Position numbers and translations under genes: made by a program. This document shows positions 1 to 11,642 of a stretch of DNA of 64,000 bases, piece by piece. The first letter of the stretch is position 1, and each line of letters opens with the position of its first letter. Location of the stretch: contig JAUPFP010000011.1 of NCBI GenBank assembly GCA_036925085.1, forward strand, positions 2,383,797 to 2,447,796, in the 5' to 3' direction. This stretch comes from Brachycybe producta (lineage: Eukaryota > Arthropoda > Diplopoda > Playtdesmida > Andrognathidae). The notes under the pieces are model-generated. The model saw only the letters and a list, made by a program, of their open reading frames with translations. It was not told where the DNA came from and made no database searches.

Positions 1-290
1 TAAATTAGGATTGAAAAGTGGGGTGGCAAAAGTTGGTCGACCAAGAAGAAAAAAAAGACCCAGTGTTGCATTGCATTTTAGGGCACTAGGAATGCTTTCT
101 GTTGGCCAGCATGAACAGGAACAAATATATTGGTGGCAAATGTGTGAACTTGTTTCCTGTTTTTATTGCAAATTATACTTCAAAAAATAATTAGAAATAT
201 TTTTTTAAAAAAAGAAAATTAATTTAGTTTTTTTTTGGGGGGGGGGGGGATAGTGGTCGCCACCCCCTTGCACCCTCTAAATTATGCCTA
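1..290 (+). repeat. Dispersed repeat R3, copy 1 (truncated by window edge)
   Basis: This segment shares long stretches with 54128-54412 and 54500-54770: a GTGGGGTGGCAA start, a TTGCATTGCATTTT core, an ACTTGT..CCTGTTTTTA block and a poly-A/TTAATTTAGTTTTTTGGGG end followed by CCACCCC. Copies 2 and 3 are bounded by GGCATAAATT- and TTACGCCTATG-like ends that could be short inverted termini. No protein is encoded. The family is not recognised; a non-autonomous DNA element is a guess. Confidence 0.7.
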
Positions 291-1147
291 TGATTTCATT
301 GTGTTCTTGTTCATTTTTTTTTACATTTTTTACTTTTTTGAATTTATGGGTTTTTATGGTCCTCGGAAGTCTGTTGGGATATGCCGAGTTCATTTCAGTG
401 CTTTTCAGGGCATCTATAAGATTTTCATTTTTTTTTTTTCATTTTTTACTTGTCTAGAGCAGTGTCTGCATTGTCTACACGTACTGCAACTTTTGGTGCT
501 AGAGCAGTGTCATACACCCGTGTCTAGATCAAGTGTCAATAAAATGTGTCGCATCTGTTTACATGTTTCTAGGGTTCAACTAGAGTTCAGCTGCTAGATT
601 AAGGGTGTGAATCAGTCAGCCCCCCCCCCCTCCGCATATTAGCGGTTGTGATAGCTGTGTAATAATAAAAGAAAACTTCCACAACGAAATAGAGAAGTGT
701 GGACTAAGTGTTTTTTATTATAAACTTTCACTGCATAAATTTTAATTTCAAATAGTTTCTTTGAGGTATTTTTATATTTGAGTAAAAGTAATTTTCGTTA
801 ATAAAATTATAATACTTTATGAAAGAAAATTATTTTTGCTGATTTTCAGAAACGTCCATTTTTTGTTTGCTTGTCATCGTTCTAAATATTCATTCCGTCT
901 TTTGTGTCGCTGCTGCTGGTTATGATTGTATGATGGTGATGGTAAAGTGGTCTACGACATTAAATTTGTGCTGTCTACACCAGAATTGCATCTAGAATGC
1001 GGACACTGCAACTTGGTTTAGAGACACCAGTCTAGGTGCTGTACACACACAGACACTTCAGCTTATACAACTTGCTCTAGACACAAAAGTGTCGTCGTGT
1101 AAACGATGCTTTAGAAGGTTTTAGTTGATGTTAGTTTATTAAATATA
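291..1147. other. Unassigned DNA, partly shared with 54.4 kb
   Basis: Bases ~320-405 (ATTTATGGGTTTTTATGG, GGTCCTCGGAAGTCTGTTG) recur in reverse orientation at ~54413-54500, so part of this is repeat DNA. GTCTAGA-type words recur at 455-600 and 970-1090. The short open frame at 235-597 is low-complexity (F, Y, L rich) and I do not regard it as a gene. Confidence 0.5.
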
Positions 1148-1746
1148 CAGAGTGGGCCAAAAAACTGAGAACATCGCGTAAAAAGTAATATAATTACATC
1201 AAAATTTGTTTAACTGTATCCATAACAGCTTAAATTGTTTACTCATTTACTTACTTACCTATTTAGCTATGTGATGTCTTTATTTCGACAATTTCCGGGC
1301 GCCTTCTTAGGTTTTAATATGCAAATTGTTTACATCAGCAGGTTACATTTTTTTACCAAGAATGACAAAAATTACCGCGGAAGACCGTATTTTGATTAAA
1401 CATTTGCGAATTGAAAAACAGTGGGGTGCTAGGAGAATGACCAATGAGTTTCAAAACAAAGTCTGGAGCATAGCTAGTGTTAGTCGGGTTATCAATAAAA
1501 TTGACAACGACGGTACAACAGAACGTAAATCCGGAAGTGGTAGACCAAAATCTGCCAGAACACAACGGAATATTGAGTGGGTGAGTGGGCTGATCTGCAG
1601 TCAAGATGATGATCCTCACAGTCACAAAAGTCACAAAAGTCCGTGGGAAATACAAACAAAATTACATGAAACAATATAATTAATTAAATTATATTTTTAA
1701 ATAACTCGTATGCTACAAGATGTTCTCAATTTTTTGGCCCACCCTG
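1148..1746 (+). mobile_element. Mariner-like deletion derivative with TIRs
   Basis: A 599-bp element is bounded by 28-bp inverted repeats (1148-1175 and 1719-1746; each contains GTGGGCCAAAAAA) that differ at only two positions. It is flanked on both sides by TA, the target duplication of IS630/Tc1/mariner elements. Inside is only the amino-terminal part of a transposase; the catalytic domain has been lost by internal deletion. It cannot move by itself but keeps both ends needed for mobilisation in trans. Confidence 0.92.
1362..1679 (+). pseudogene. Mariner-like transposase, N-terminal DNA-binding part
   Basis: About 105 residues remain open from the methionine at 1362; an in-frame methionine at 1326 lies in poorly matching leader. 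The fragment has the paired helix-turn-helix layout of mariner transposases: a first helical unit with LRIEKQWGARR, then VSRVINKID, then the basic GSGRPKSART linker that introduces the second helix-turn-helix. A following SQDDDPHSHKS stretch also fits the family. The DDE/D catalytic domain, normally about 230 further residues, is missing and the frame stops just before the right TIR. Confidence 0.88.
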
Positions 1747-2988
1747 TACATATTATAAATTCATCTGAACTTCACAATCACTGACGTCAAAACAATTTAA
1801 AAATTTTTTTTTCAAAAATTTAAAAACAAAAAACCTTTTTTTCAAAAAAAAATAAAACCAGCGCCAAAACGACTGGCACAGGCGGCATTTCCCGCCTAGG
1901 CCAGTATACGTCCCTGAATATACTCTACAAATGTTCCAGTGTAGTTGTGGCTGTTCCGAAAATACTCCTTAGTTTTCTTAGCCATCAATGTTTTAAGATG
2001 AGTGTGACATACGTCACATCAGAGCCATCACTACTCTCTCTCTCTCCCTCCCTCTTTTTTTCCTCCCCTTTTTTTTAAAGGGACACGCGCCCCCTGCGCC
2101 CCCCCCCCCCATCGATTCGCCACTGAGCTCCTGTTCCAACAACCATTTATTTTTTAGTCATGCTCAGGCAGCAAATGCTTAATTTTTATTCGCATGGGCT
2201 CATTGTCGATTTGCACAATAAATTATGATAATTTCTGTTCAAAATTTTTTAAAAAAAAATTATTGTTTTTTCTTTATTTTCTATTAAAGCTGTTGCCAGT
2301 GAACAATGGAAATTTCAACTTGCAATAGAAAACCTGTTGAAGAAGACATTGGATCGAATAAAATGAAAGACGTCTAAGGTAAGTCACGACTTTTTTTTTT
2401 TTTGCGGTTAATTCACACTTGTCCATTAAAGCGTCACTAAAGGATCAATACACTATAATGCTATTTATTACGCATGGCGTAACTCCAATTATTTTAAATC
2501 ATATTACAAACACACAAAACTCCCAAAGTGTGAGAGCATGTGAGACTTTAATCAAAACTAATGTTAATAAACGAGAAAGGGAAACTTTTTAGAACCGCAA
2601 CTTTGAAATTGCCTTCACAAGCAGCTAGTAGAATCCCTACAGGGTTTAGTAGTAATGCAGTCTTGGGGGATTTACGAAAAAACTAAGCAATTCCACACTA
2701 TATGATTGGAATATATAGAGAAATATTAATAGAATTCCTGGTGTGATGAGGGTGTTAATTCCGTCAGTTCGGAACTTTTGAGTTATTCCCTGTTAGGCTG
2801 TTATTCTCTGATGGCTCCAGAAGCCAGCTGTGAAAGGCCTCCACGTATAGTTCATTATCTTTCTACTCCATACTCTCTCACTAATATTGGTATCAAATCT
2901 GCAACCTGATAAATTTTTTTTTCTTGACGAAGAATATGACTTAAGCTTTAAGGGGATTACAAGACAATTATATTCAAAACCGTAACTT
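1747..2988. other. Non-coding DNA with repeat scraps
   Basis: At ~1795-1916 a poly-A/T stretch is followed by CCAGCGCCAAAACGACTGGC and AGGCGGCATTTCCCGCC; the same segment appears inverted at 48765-48860, and a related piece lies at 37375-37425. TC- and C-rich low-complexity DNA occupies 2030-2115. The rest (2120-2988) shows no repeat or coding signal I can recognise. Confidence 0.5.
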
Positions 2989-3599
2989 AAAGAGACCATT
3001 ACCCTCAGAATTTTTTTGTTGTTGAAATATTGTCAAGACTTACCCAACCATTGTCAAAATATTTTTTTAAAATTACAAATAAGTCATTAAAATTATAAAA
3101 ACAAATGAAGTAACATTTATGAGTCCTCAAACAACGCCATTTTAAATTTTTAAAAACGAAAGTCTACCCCTCTATTCAGTTGCCAATGTTGTTACCTCAC
3201 ATTTCCATAATTCCTTAATGAAATACATGTATTCATTAGTTATATTAAACTCAATACAACCTTCCAATCAACTCGGAAGCCATGTGGGCAGGTGGGATAA
3301 TTCAAAAATCAAAGCCATAGTTGCTTTGAAATGAACAGGAAATACAGCCATTTGAATAAGGAGAATGTGAGTTGGCAACATCAAAATTCGAGTAGAGGAG
3401 TATACTTTGGGGTATTTTTTTATTGCCAATGTCAGTTGTTTGGTGGCGCACCTATCTGATAAAGTCCATTTATATGAAGTTAATTGATATTTAATTTTTT
3501 TTTTAAATTATATTTAAAATTTTCAAAATCATTTTGGCAATTGTTGGGTAAATCTTGACAATATTTTGAAAAAAAATTGCTGGAGGTAATGGTCTCTTT
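2989..3599. mobile_element. Foldback MITE family M2, full copy
   Basis: The ends are inverted repeats of roughly 75 bp beginning AAAGAGACCATTACC, continuing through a TATTGTCAAGA-TTACCCAAC block on both sides. The interior contains CAATACAACCTTCC and GGTGGCGCACCTATCTGATA. Other copies lie at 51547-52736 (interrupted by a mariner) and 48404-48765 (partial). No coding capacity; target duplication not resolved. Confidence 0.85.
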
Positions 3600-5932
3600 G
3601 AGAAAACAAACAAGAGTTTATAAAGATCATAATTAATTTTTTTTCTTTTGAAATGGGATATATTTTTAAAAAAATTTAAATCACTTTTTTTTTTCATTTA
3701 ATTATAAAATTTCATTTAAATTGTTCTTTTTATTAAGAATAGGTTCATACTTATCTAATTAAATCACGGACAAGACACGGTCCCCGTTCAAATGTTCCTA
3801 TCGAAAAACATGATCTAAGGGTAAATGCAGACTTTTTTCTTCTAAATATACATTGGATTTCAGTTGAAAATCTCTAAGTATGATATCTGAATTTTGACCA
3901 CATTTGACCGAACTCTTGCTTTCATTATATATTGTGTGATTCGACCCTAACTGAAAATCCATGCATGACAAACAAGAGTTCAATCTGTTTATTCACCTGT
4001 ATGTCAAGCACATTAAATTATAATAAACTCATTTCAAAGTGATGGAAAAATATGGCTCTCCAAGTGTAGTCTCGTAATTTGGTGAAAACAATTAAATCTG
4101 TTAAGTTAATAAAAGACAAAACAATTAAAATTCCACATTGGCAATTATTCTCTGAAAAATACAATTTATTGCAATAGAAATACTATCCGTTGGACAACAA
4201 TAATTACCACCATTATAAACACTTGGGTTGACGGTTTTTATTGGTTTGTTTTATGAAAGTGCAACCAGTTCTCCAATTTTGCCAATGGACTCCATTAACA
4301 ACTTTATAATTTACTAATGTGGCTTAAGTGTTTGAAAGTTACTTAAGTCATGTTGGTAATACTATAATTTTAAATACTAGAATGATGTGAGGTAGCTTTA
4401 CACAGCCTAAGTGGTGACTTTGTTAAAAGGAAAAAAAAAACACAAGGAATTAGAACAATGCATGGCATTCAAAGCTATATCGGAAGCAAAGTTAATTACT
4501 ATTAAGGTTTCTCGATTAATACAATAGATAAGCATTTTCAAATGCATCTGTAGTGGGGCCTGAATTTTTTTTATCTAAATGTTTAAATGAGTTCGACGCG
4601 GCAAAAACGCACATTCCTTAATAAATCGAGTCTTCCAACGGGTAAAATGTGCGCGTGCAGAAAATTGACTTCATAGATGTCTTCGTATGTAAAATATCAA
4701 AAGACTGTTTAGTTCATTAAATATAATTAACAAACGTTTTTGTGTCAATTACTTTCACAAATTAGGTTGCGTTTTACTTTTAAATGATGATTAATATTAA
4801 GTGATTAGATTTATTAAATCTGATTATCGTTTTTTAGGAAATACCAAATCATTTAATGTATTTAATAAAATAAAACATCCAATAAGCTAATTACTTGCTT
4901 CTAAATTAAGCATTTTTAATTGTCTACCAAATAAATGTACCAAAAAGCGAATCAGTTAATTTATTTACACGTGCACGTGCTGTATATACGCAAATTTTTA
5001 TAACATATTTTCTCAACTGATTAAATCTCTCATATTAAAAAAAAAAGTTCAAAGCAATTATTAAAGATTTCTTTGAATCGTTGATAATTGCTTTTAAGCT
5101 TAGAAAAAAACACCCCCAGCAACATTTCAATTAATTCTTGGAAGGAGTATATATGCGTGATTAAAACAAACAAATTATACCGCAGGAAAGGTAATTAGTA
5201 AAAAATTTTACCAGAACCAAATAATATTCATTATAAAGGCCTTCTTTCCACTGTGGCGAAAATCTCAACACTGGTGAAACGTAACAGTTTAACTATGGAG
5301 AAGTTGGGACAATGGGAGAAGAAAAGGAATTCGATACGACGACTAATTACTTTAATAAGTAAAAACAGAACAAACGTGGCCCCCGTCTATTCACTATTAA
5401 CGTTTGGTTCCTAATGTTAGGCCAATTGAAGAGAGAAAACCACACTAGCTCTACCACTTTAGCTAGACGATAAATTGCCGTTTCTTATCTAGATTTATAC
5501 ATCCGGATTGATTTGCCTGAAATAATGACTAATTGAAGAAAAATTGATGAAAAAAAAAAAAAACACTCCCCAAAACGAAAAAAAAAAAATATTGCGATAA
5601 CAATACCCTCAGTGGTATTTGTGCTTTTTGGTTATTTGAAGGTCCTTCTGGTCGCCATCTTTCTTTTCTCTTCTTTATAGTGTAAACTGTTATATTTCAC
5701 CTTTTCTCCTAGTAGTGATGTTATATTGTGTAACTATTAGATTACTATGGAGAAATGTTCTAATGCATTTAAACTACCATTTTTTGCCAGTTGAAATCTT
5801 CACAGAGATAAATTGTCGCCCATTGTCGCCTTTAAATGAATTCAAATTAAATGTGTTTAGGTGAATTATATGCAAAATTCAGTTAAAGACTGGAACCAAA
5901 TAAAAATTGACTTTTATTATTAATATTTTAAA
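3600..5932. other. Apparently unique AT-rich non-coding DNA
   Basis: This is the longest stretch near the left side showing no internal repeat, TIR or transposon protein remnant. It has many TTAATT/TAATTA-type words and a tandem double E-box (CACGTGCACGTG, 4968-4979). There is no open frame with recognisable protein content. It could be intronic or intergenic host sequence with regulatory potential, which is inference only. Confidence 0.4.
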
Positions 5933-6385
5933 CTAGTGGGGTAACCTCGTCATAAATGATGGGAGCCAAATTCTAGTTTAATTTTGCCACTAAAATTACT
6001 TAACTATTTTAGGCAAATGTTTTTAGGTCCAATGTCTTTTTAGGTCAAATGGTTTAGGGCAAATGTCTTTTTAGGTTACATGGTTTTAGGTAAAATAGCC
6101 CTTTAGGTCAAATTGTTTTAGGGTAAATGTTCCTTTAGGGTAAATAGTTTTAGGGTAAATGTTCATTTAAGGTAAATGTTTTAGGGCAAATGTTTTTTTA
6201 ATGTAAATGGTTTTAGGGCAAACTGTATTAGGCATGGATCTGGAGAGTGCAACATAAAGTTGACCATGAGAAAAAAGCGGTTCATTTAAATTTAAGTAAA
6301 TAAATTCCGATGTGCTTAAACGTTTTGTCCTTGTTTGTACAACGTTACATACAGACAGACTTAGGGTTAGTATATACAGTATATA
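5933..6385 (-). mobile_element. Helitron copy H1 with short TTTAGGG minisatellite
   Basis: On the minus strand the element ends in a degenerate hairpin, a short spacer and CTAG (5933-5936), with host A at 5932 on the plus strand (T in element orientation). The interior has about 230 bp of irregular TTTAGG(G/T)(C/T)AAATG repeats, then the conserved block that encodes the end of a Helitron helicase (minus strand, ~6238-6290). The 5' end is a TA-rich stretch directly abutting H2, so its exact start is uncertain. Confidence 0.8.
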
Positions 6386-6765
6386 CTAGTGAGGTAACCT
6401 GTCATAAATGACGGGAGCAAAATTCACAGGCAATTGTGCGCATGCGCGTTGTTTGTTTCTTTTTTACTCCTTTCATTTCAATTTCAGTCACCCCTCCCCT
6501 TTTTTCCTCCCTCCACGTTTTTCTCTCTCTCCCCCTCTATTCTTTTCAACCATTTCCCCCCTCCCCAATTTAATATCATGAGGTTCTTGAATGGCAAGGG
6601 TGCAACATATAGTTGACATTGAGAAAAAAAAGCTGTTCATTTATTCAAATTTATATAAATTTCGACATGCTTCAATGGTTGTACAGCATTATCCCAGAAA
6701 GAAGAACGATAGATAGAAAGGCACTCACACAGAGACGCAGACCTGGGATATATATATTATATATA
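6386..6765 (-). mobile_element. Helitron copy H2, CT-rich subfamily
   Basis: The 3' terminus is CTAG at 6386-6389 next to an AACCTGTCATAAATGACGGG hairpin. The body has an NRF1-like palindrome (6437-6448), a CT-rich segment and a degenerate helicase relic (6575-6640). Its 5' end meets H3 head to head: a CAGACCTGGGATAT..ATATCCCAGGTCTG palindrome covers ~6740-6783. Confidence 0.8.
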
Positions 6766-7194
6766 TAATATCCCAGGTCTGTGTATCTGTCTGTCTGTCT
6801 TTCTGTCTGAAATAACGCTGTACAACCATTGAAGCACATCGGAATTTATATAAATTTAAATAAATGAAGAAATGAACAGCTTTTTTTTTTTTCTCAAGGT
6901 CAACTATATGTTGCACCCTTCCCATCCAAGAACCCCATGATATTAAATTGGAGAGGGGGAAAGGTTGGATGGAAAGTGTAGAAGGGGGGGGGCGAGAGAG
7001 AAACATGGAGGGAGGAAAAGTGGGAGGGGGTGACTGAAATTGAAATGAAATTAGTAAAAAAAAAAAAAAAAAAACGACGCGCATGCGCACACCAGAGAAA
7101 ATGAAAAACACATTTTCTATTTCAAATATAAAAAGGGGAGGGGATAATAGTAGCAAAATTAAACTACAGTTTATCACAGGCAATTAATTGTGCC

Positions 7195-7545
7195 ATAAAA
7201 ACAATTAACCCTAATGGAACATTTTCCTTAAAACCATTTACCATAATAGAACATTTGCCCTAAAACCACTTGCCCTAAAACCACTTGCCCTAAAACCACT
7301 TGCCCTAAAACCACTTGCCCTAAAACCATTTGCCCTAAACCTATTTGCCCTCAAGGAACACTTGCCCTAAAACCATTTACCCTAATAGCACATTTGCTCT
7401 AAAACAACTTGCCCTAAAACCACTTGCCCTTAAAAACATTTGCCCTAAAACTATTTGCCCTCAAAGAACACTTGCCCTAAAACCATTTGCCCTAAAACTA
7501 TTTGCCCTCAAGGAACATATGCCCTAAAACCAATTACTATATATT
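7195..7545 (-). repeat. Reverse-oriented TTTAGGG-type repeats, left arm of array
   Basis: Units of the form TTGCCCTAAAACCAC or ACTTGCCCTAAAACCATTT run here in the opposite orientation to the main array that follows, so the two arms fold back on each other. The turn-round point (TAGACTACTCATTAGGGGAA, ~7548-7567) is found inverted at 10020-10040. The open frame at 7345-7527 (an ALK-rich peptide) is only a reading of the repeat. Confidence 0.85.
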
Positions 7546-7569
7546 TAGACTACTCATTAGGGGAACATC

Positions 7570-8800
7570 TCTTTAGGGCAAATGTTTTTTTAGGGCAAAT
7601 GTCCCTTTAGGGCAAATGTTCCTTTAGGGCAAATGTCCCTTTAGGGCAAATGTCCCTTTAGGGCAAATGTCCCTTTAGGGCAAATGTCCCTTTAGGGCAA
7701 ATGTCCCTTTAGGGCAAATGTCCCTTTAGGGCAAATGTCCCTTTAGGGCAAATGTCCCTTTAGGGCAAATGTCCCTTTAGGGCAAATGTCCCTTTAGGGC
7801 AAATGTCCCTTTAGGGCAAATGTCCCTTTAGGGCAAATGTCCCTTTAGGGCAAATGTCCCTTTAGGGCAAATGTCCCTTTAGGGCAAATGTCCCTTTAGG
7901 GCAAATGTCCCTTTAGGGCAAATGTCTTTTTAGGGCAAATGTCTTTTTAGGGCAAATGTCTTTTTAGGGCAAATGTCTTTTTAGGGCAAATGTCTTTTTA
8001 GGGCAAATGTCTTTTTAGGGCAAATGTCTTTTTAGGGCAAATGTCTTTTTAGGGCAAATGTCTTTTTAGGGCAACTGTCTTTTTAGGGCAACTGTCTTTT
8101 TAGGGCAAATGTCTTTTTAGGGCAAATGTCTTTTTAGGGCAAATGTCTTTTTAGGGCAAATGTCCCTTTAGGGCAAATGTCCCTTTAGGGCAAATGTCCC
8201 TTTAGGGCAAATGTCCCTTTAGGGCAAATGTCCCTTTAGGGCAAATGTCTTTTTAGGGCAAATGTCTTTTTAGGGCAAATGTCTTTTTAGGGCAAATGTC
8301 TTTTTAGGGCAAATGTCTTTTTAGGGCAAATGTCTTTTTAGGGCAAATGTCTTTTTAGGGCAAATGTCTTTTTAGGGCAAATGTCTTTTTAGGGCAAATG
8401 TCTTTTTAGGGCAAATGTCTTTTTAGGGCAAATGTCTTTTTAGGGCAAATGTCTTTTTAGGGCAAATGTCTTTTTAGGGCAAATATCTTTTTAGGGCAAA
8501 TGTCTTTTTAGGGCAAATGTCTTTTTAGGGAAAATGTCTTTTTAGGGCAAATGTCTTTTTAGGGCAAATGTCTTTTTAGGGAAAATGTCTTTTTAGGGCA
8601 AATGTCTTTTTAGGGCAAATGTCTTTTTAGGGCAAATGTCCCTTTAGGGCAAATGTCCCTTTAGGGCAAATGTCCCTTTAGGGCAAATGTCCCTTTAGGG
8701 CAAATGTCCCTTTAGGGCAATATCTCCCTTTAGGGCAATATCTCCCTTTAGGGCAATATCTTCCTTTAGGGCAATATCTCCCTTTAGGGCAAATGTTTCT
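7570..8800 (+). repeat. 17-bp telomere-like minisatellite, about 70 copies
   Basis: The unit TTTAGGGCAAATGTCCC repeats with exact 17-base spacing. Two variants alternate in blocks: CCC-ending units (about 7575-7920, 8160-8245, 8640-8705) and CTT-ending units (about 7925-8160, 8250-8635). Single-unit variants include CAACTGTC (near 8080) and GAAAATG (near 8530 and 8580). The last few units are 18 bp with CAATATCT. Blocks of identical variants point to recent local amplification or conversion. The TTTAGGG core equals the plant-type telomere heptamer, but the 17-bp period shows this is not a telomere. Confidence 0.97.
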
Positions 8801-8917
8801 TTAGGGTAAATTGTTTTAGGACAAAAACTTAATCAGATTGAAATTTAAATGAACTGCTTTTTTCTCATGGTCTACTTTATGTTGCACTCTCCCGATCCAA
8901 GAATCCAAACAATAGTA

Positions 8918-9165
8918 TGGACAGGCAAGTAAAGACAGTAAAATACAGTCGTTTTCCCCGCCTTTTTATGAGGGCCAGCAACTTTTAATTATTTTGTTAT
9001 GTCGTCTGATGTCACATGCCCCGTTCTTTTCAATTTTGAATTGGTTGTTATTTGGTCTGACGTCACATGCCCCGTTCTTTTCAATTTCCAATTGGTTGAT
9101 ATTTGGTCTGACAGTCATAAAGGGGCGGGGCACACGACTGTATCTCCCTGTCTTCACATACCTGT
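8918..9165. mobile_element. Palindromic MITE (CAGGCAA family) nested in H3
   Basis: Long imperfect inverted repeats start ACAGGCAAGTAAAGACAG and end ACATACCTGT. The inner part has GC boxes (CCCCGCC), CAATTGGTT motifs and TCTGACGTCACATGCC. It splits the Helitron after the helicase stop region; flanking AACAATAGTA and AACAATATTA look like a diverged target duplication of about 10 bp. The same insertion is present in H4, so it predates the inverted duplication. Confidence 0.85.
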
Positions 9166-9285
9166 AACAATATTAAGGTGCTTATAAAAAACACAAGTGG
9201 TCAAGGCGAATTGCTTCATGACAACCGGACAGTCACACAAAAAGAAACTAGATGCTCCCGTCATTTATGACGGGTTACCCCACTA

Positions 9286-9403
<118 letters not shown>

Positions 9404-10704
9404 CTAGTGGGGTAACCCGTCATAAATGAAGGGAACACAATTCTAGTTTAATTTTGTTACTAAAATTATTTAAATATTTTATTCAAATACTTCATTATAA
9501 ATGACATTTTGTGTGAATTTCCTGTTGTCATGAAGTAATTTGCCTTGACTGCTTGCAATTTTTATAAGCACCTTCATATTGTTACAGGTATGTGAAGACA
9601 GAGATATACAGTCGTGTGCCCCGCCCTTTTATGACTGTCAGGCCAAATATCAACCAATTGAAAATTGAAAGGGACGGGGCATGTGACATCAGACCACATA
9701 ACAAAATAATTAAAAGTTGCTGGCCCTCATAAAGAAGGCGGGGAAAACGACTGTATCTTACTGTCTTTACTTGCCTGTCCTTACTATTGTTCGGGTTCTT
9801 GGATTGGGAGAGTGCAACATAAAGTTGACCATGAGAAAAAAGCGGTTCATTTTAAATAAATTTTAATCTGATTAATTTTTTGTCCTTGTTTATAGTGTTA
9901 CACACAAGACAGACAAAGCATTACCCTAAAACCATTTACCCTAAAGAAACATTTGCCCTAAAACCATTTACCCTAAAGGTACATTTGCCATAAAAAGGAC
10001 ATTTGCCCTAAAGGGATGTTCCCCTAATGAGTAGTCTAAGTTTACAGTAATTGATTTTAGGGCTAATGTTCCTTTAGGGTAAATGGTTTTAGGGCAAATG
10101 TTCCTTGAGGATAAATGGTTTTAGGGTAAATGGTTTTAGGGCAAATGGTTTTAGGGCAAATGGTTTTAGGGCAAATGTTCTATTAGGGTAAATGGTTTAT
10201 GGTAAATGGTTTTAGGTCAAGTGTTCCTTTAGGGCGAATGGTTTTAGGGCAAATGTTCTATTAGGGTTAATTGTTTTTATGGCATGGATCGGGAGAGTGC
10301 AACATAATGTTGACATAATTGCTGGGTACAATTGCCTGTGATAAACTGTAGTTTAATTTTGCTACTATTACCCCCTCCCCTTTATATATTTGAAAGAGAT
10401 GTGCGAGTCTGTGAGAGTGAGATGTGAGAGTGTGTGTCTCTACTGTGCGCATGCGCGTCGTGAGTTTCTTTTTTTTACTCCTTTCATTTCAATTTCAGTC
10501 ACCCTTCCCACTTTTCTCTCTTCCCCCTTCTACACTTTCCAACCTTTTCCCCACAATTTACTATCATGGGGTTCTTGGATTGGGAGAGTGCAACCTATAG
10601 TTGACCTTCAGAAAAAAAAGCGGTTCATTTATTTTTTTAAATTTATATAAATTACGATGTGCTTCAAGGTTTTTGTTTTTAATTGTTTGTACAACGTTAC
10701 TGAC
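9404..10704 (-). mobile_element. Helitron copy H4, inverted partner of H3
   Basis: CTAG at 9404-9407 and an imperfect ACCCGTCATAAATGAAGGG hairpin mark the minus-strand 3' end. In mirror order it carries the parts seen in H3: the nested MITE (9584-9780), a helicase relic (~9795-9845), a short TTTAGGG segment (9915-10270) containing the same turn-round point, and then the CT-rich subfamily part with an NRF1-like site (10446-10457) and a second helicase relic (~10570-10625). The repeat block here is about 0.35 kb against about 1.6 kb in H3. The ends after ~10690 are uncertain. Confidence 0.75.
9584..9780. mobile_element. Palindromic MITE nested in H4
   Basis: Inverted ACAGGTATGTGAAGACAG and CTGTCTTTACTTGCCTGT ends enclose GC-box and CAATTG motifs. 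It sits at the same Helitron position as the MITE in H3, and the flanking ATTGTT / ACTATTGTT duplicates match, which marks both as one ancestral insertion. Confidence 0.85.
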
Positions 10705-11340
10705 CGAAAGAATACACCAAAAAATACACGAAATAAAATGAAAATGATATATTTTAAATTAATTTCGTTTTTTTATTTATTTCGTAATTAAATTTCGTTA
10801 ATGGTTTGCGTTCTGCCAAAACGAAAAAAATTAAAATAAAACAGAAAAAATCACATTTTTGGCTACAATTACTAAAACCAGAAATCCCGACGGCGACAAC
10901 AAGGGTTGGAAATGGTAATAACAGCAAATAAATAAAAAGTAACAATAAACAATTAAATATTATAACCTACCTTTAACCTAACATATGCTGCTGTTTGTTG
11001 GGCCAATTTAATACTTTCCTCGAGATTACATGTACTAATTACTTCAAAATATACCATTGTTCGTTTGAAGTGGGAAAAAATGGCTGCTTTTTTGACTCAA
11101 AATGTCAACAAACACGCATGCGTGACTTTTTCGTGGTAACGAAATATAAGAAAACTTTCGTCACGAAAAAGAGAAAAAATATCGTAACGACACTTGTAAA
11201 ATTAGAATGAAAATACGAAATAATTTTAAATATATCGTATTTTTAATGTATTTCGTATTTTCTCACATTTCGTTTTACTGTGCGCAAAGCATCTAATAAT
11301 TGAAATTGAAATAATTGAAATACTAGTTAATATATTATAT
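10705..11340. other. AT-rich DNA with recurring ACGAAA/TTTCGT words
   Basis: ACGAAAT/ATTTCGT words recur throughout and are partly inverted (10725-10795 versus 11205-11275), hinting at a degraded inverted-repeat element. No protein similarity is seen in the short frames at 10754-10945 and 10995-11210. Confidence 0.4.
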
Positions 11341-11455
11341 TTAAGTATTAACTTAATATTTTCAGATTATTAACTGAATAAACTGAATTCGACAAATTGT
11401 TTATTTGCCCTTCACAGGGTTCCGTAGAACACGTTTATTATTTAAATTATCAGGT
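11341..11455 (-). repeat. Dispersed repeat R4, copy 1
   Basis: It shares CAGATTATTAACTGAATAAA, TTGTTTATTTGCCCTTCACA and ACACGTTTATTATTTAAAT with 31726-31850 and, in part, 61953-62043 (both in the opposite orientation). A TTTGCCCTTCACAGGG box is the most constant part. Nature unknown. Confidence 0.75.
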
Positions 11456-11642
11456 ATGTATTATCAGGTGTGTAGTACTGTGTACTAGGTATAAGTGTGT
11501 TCATACTTTGGCATTTTGTAATGAAATCCAATGAAATGGGAAAATATACTGTGGAAAGCACAACAAATATTTAAAACTTAAGTATTGACACCCCAACTTA
11601 CTTTTTTTTAACTTTAATCTTCATGCATTATTAAATTTGTAA

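Noticed and set aside
7570-8800. CRISPR-like array
   Set aside because: Units are contiguous 17-mers without unique spacers, in eukaryotic transposon DNA.
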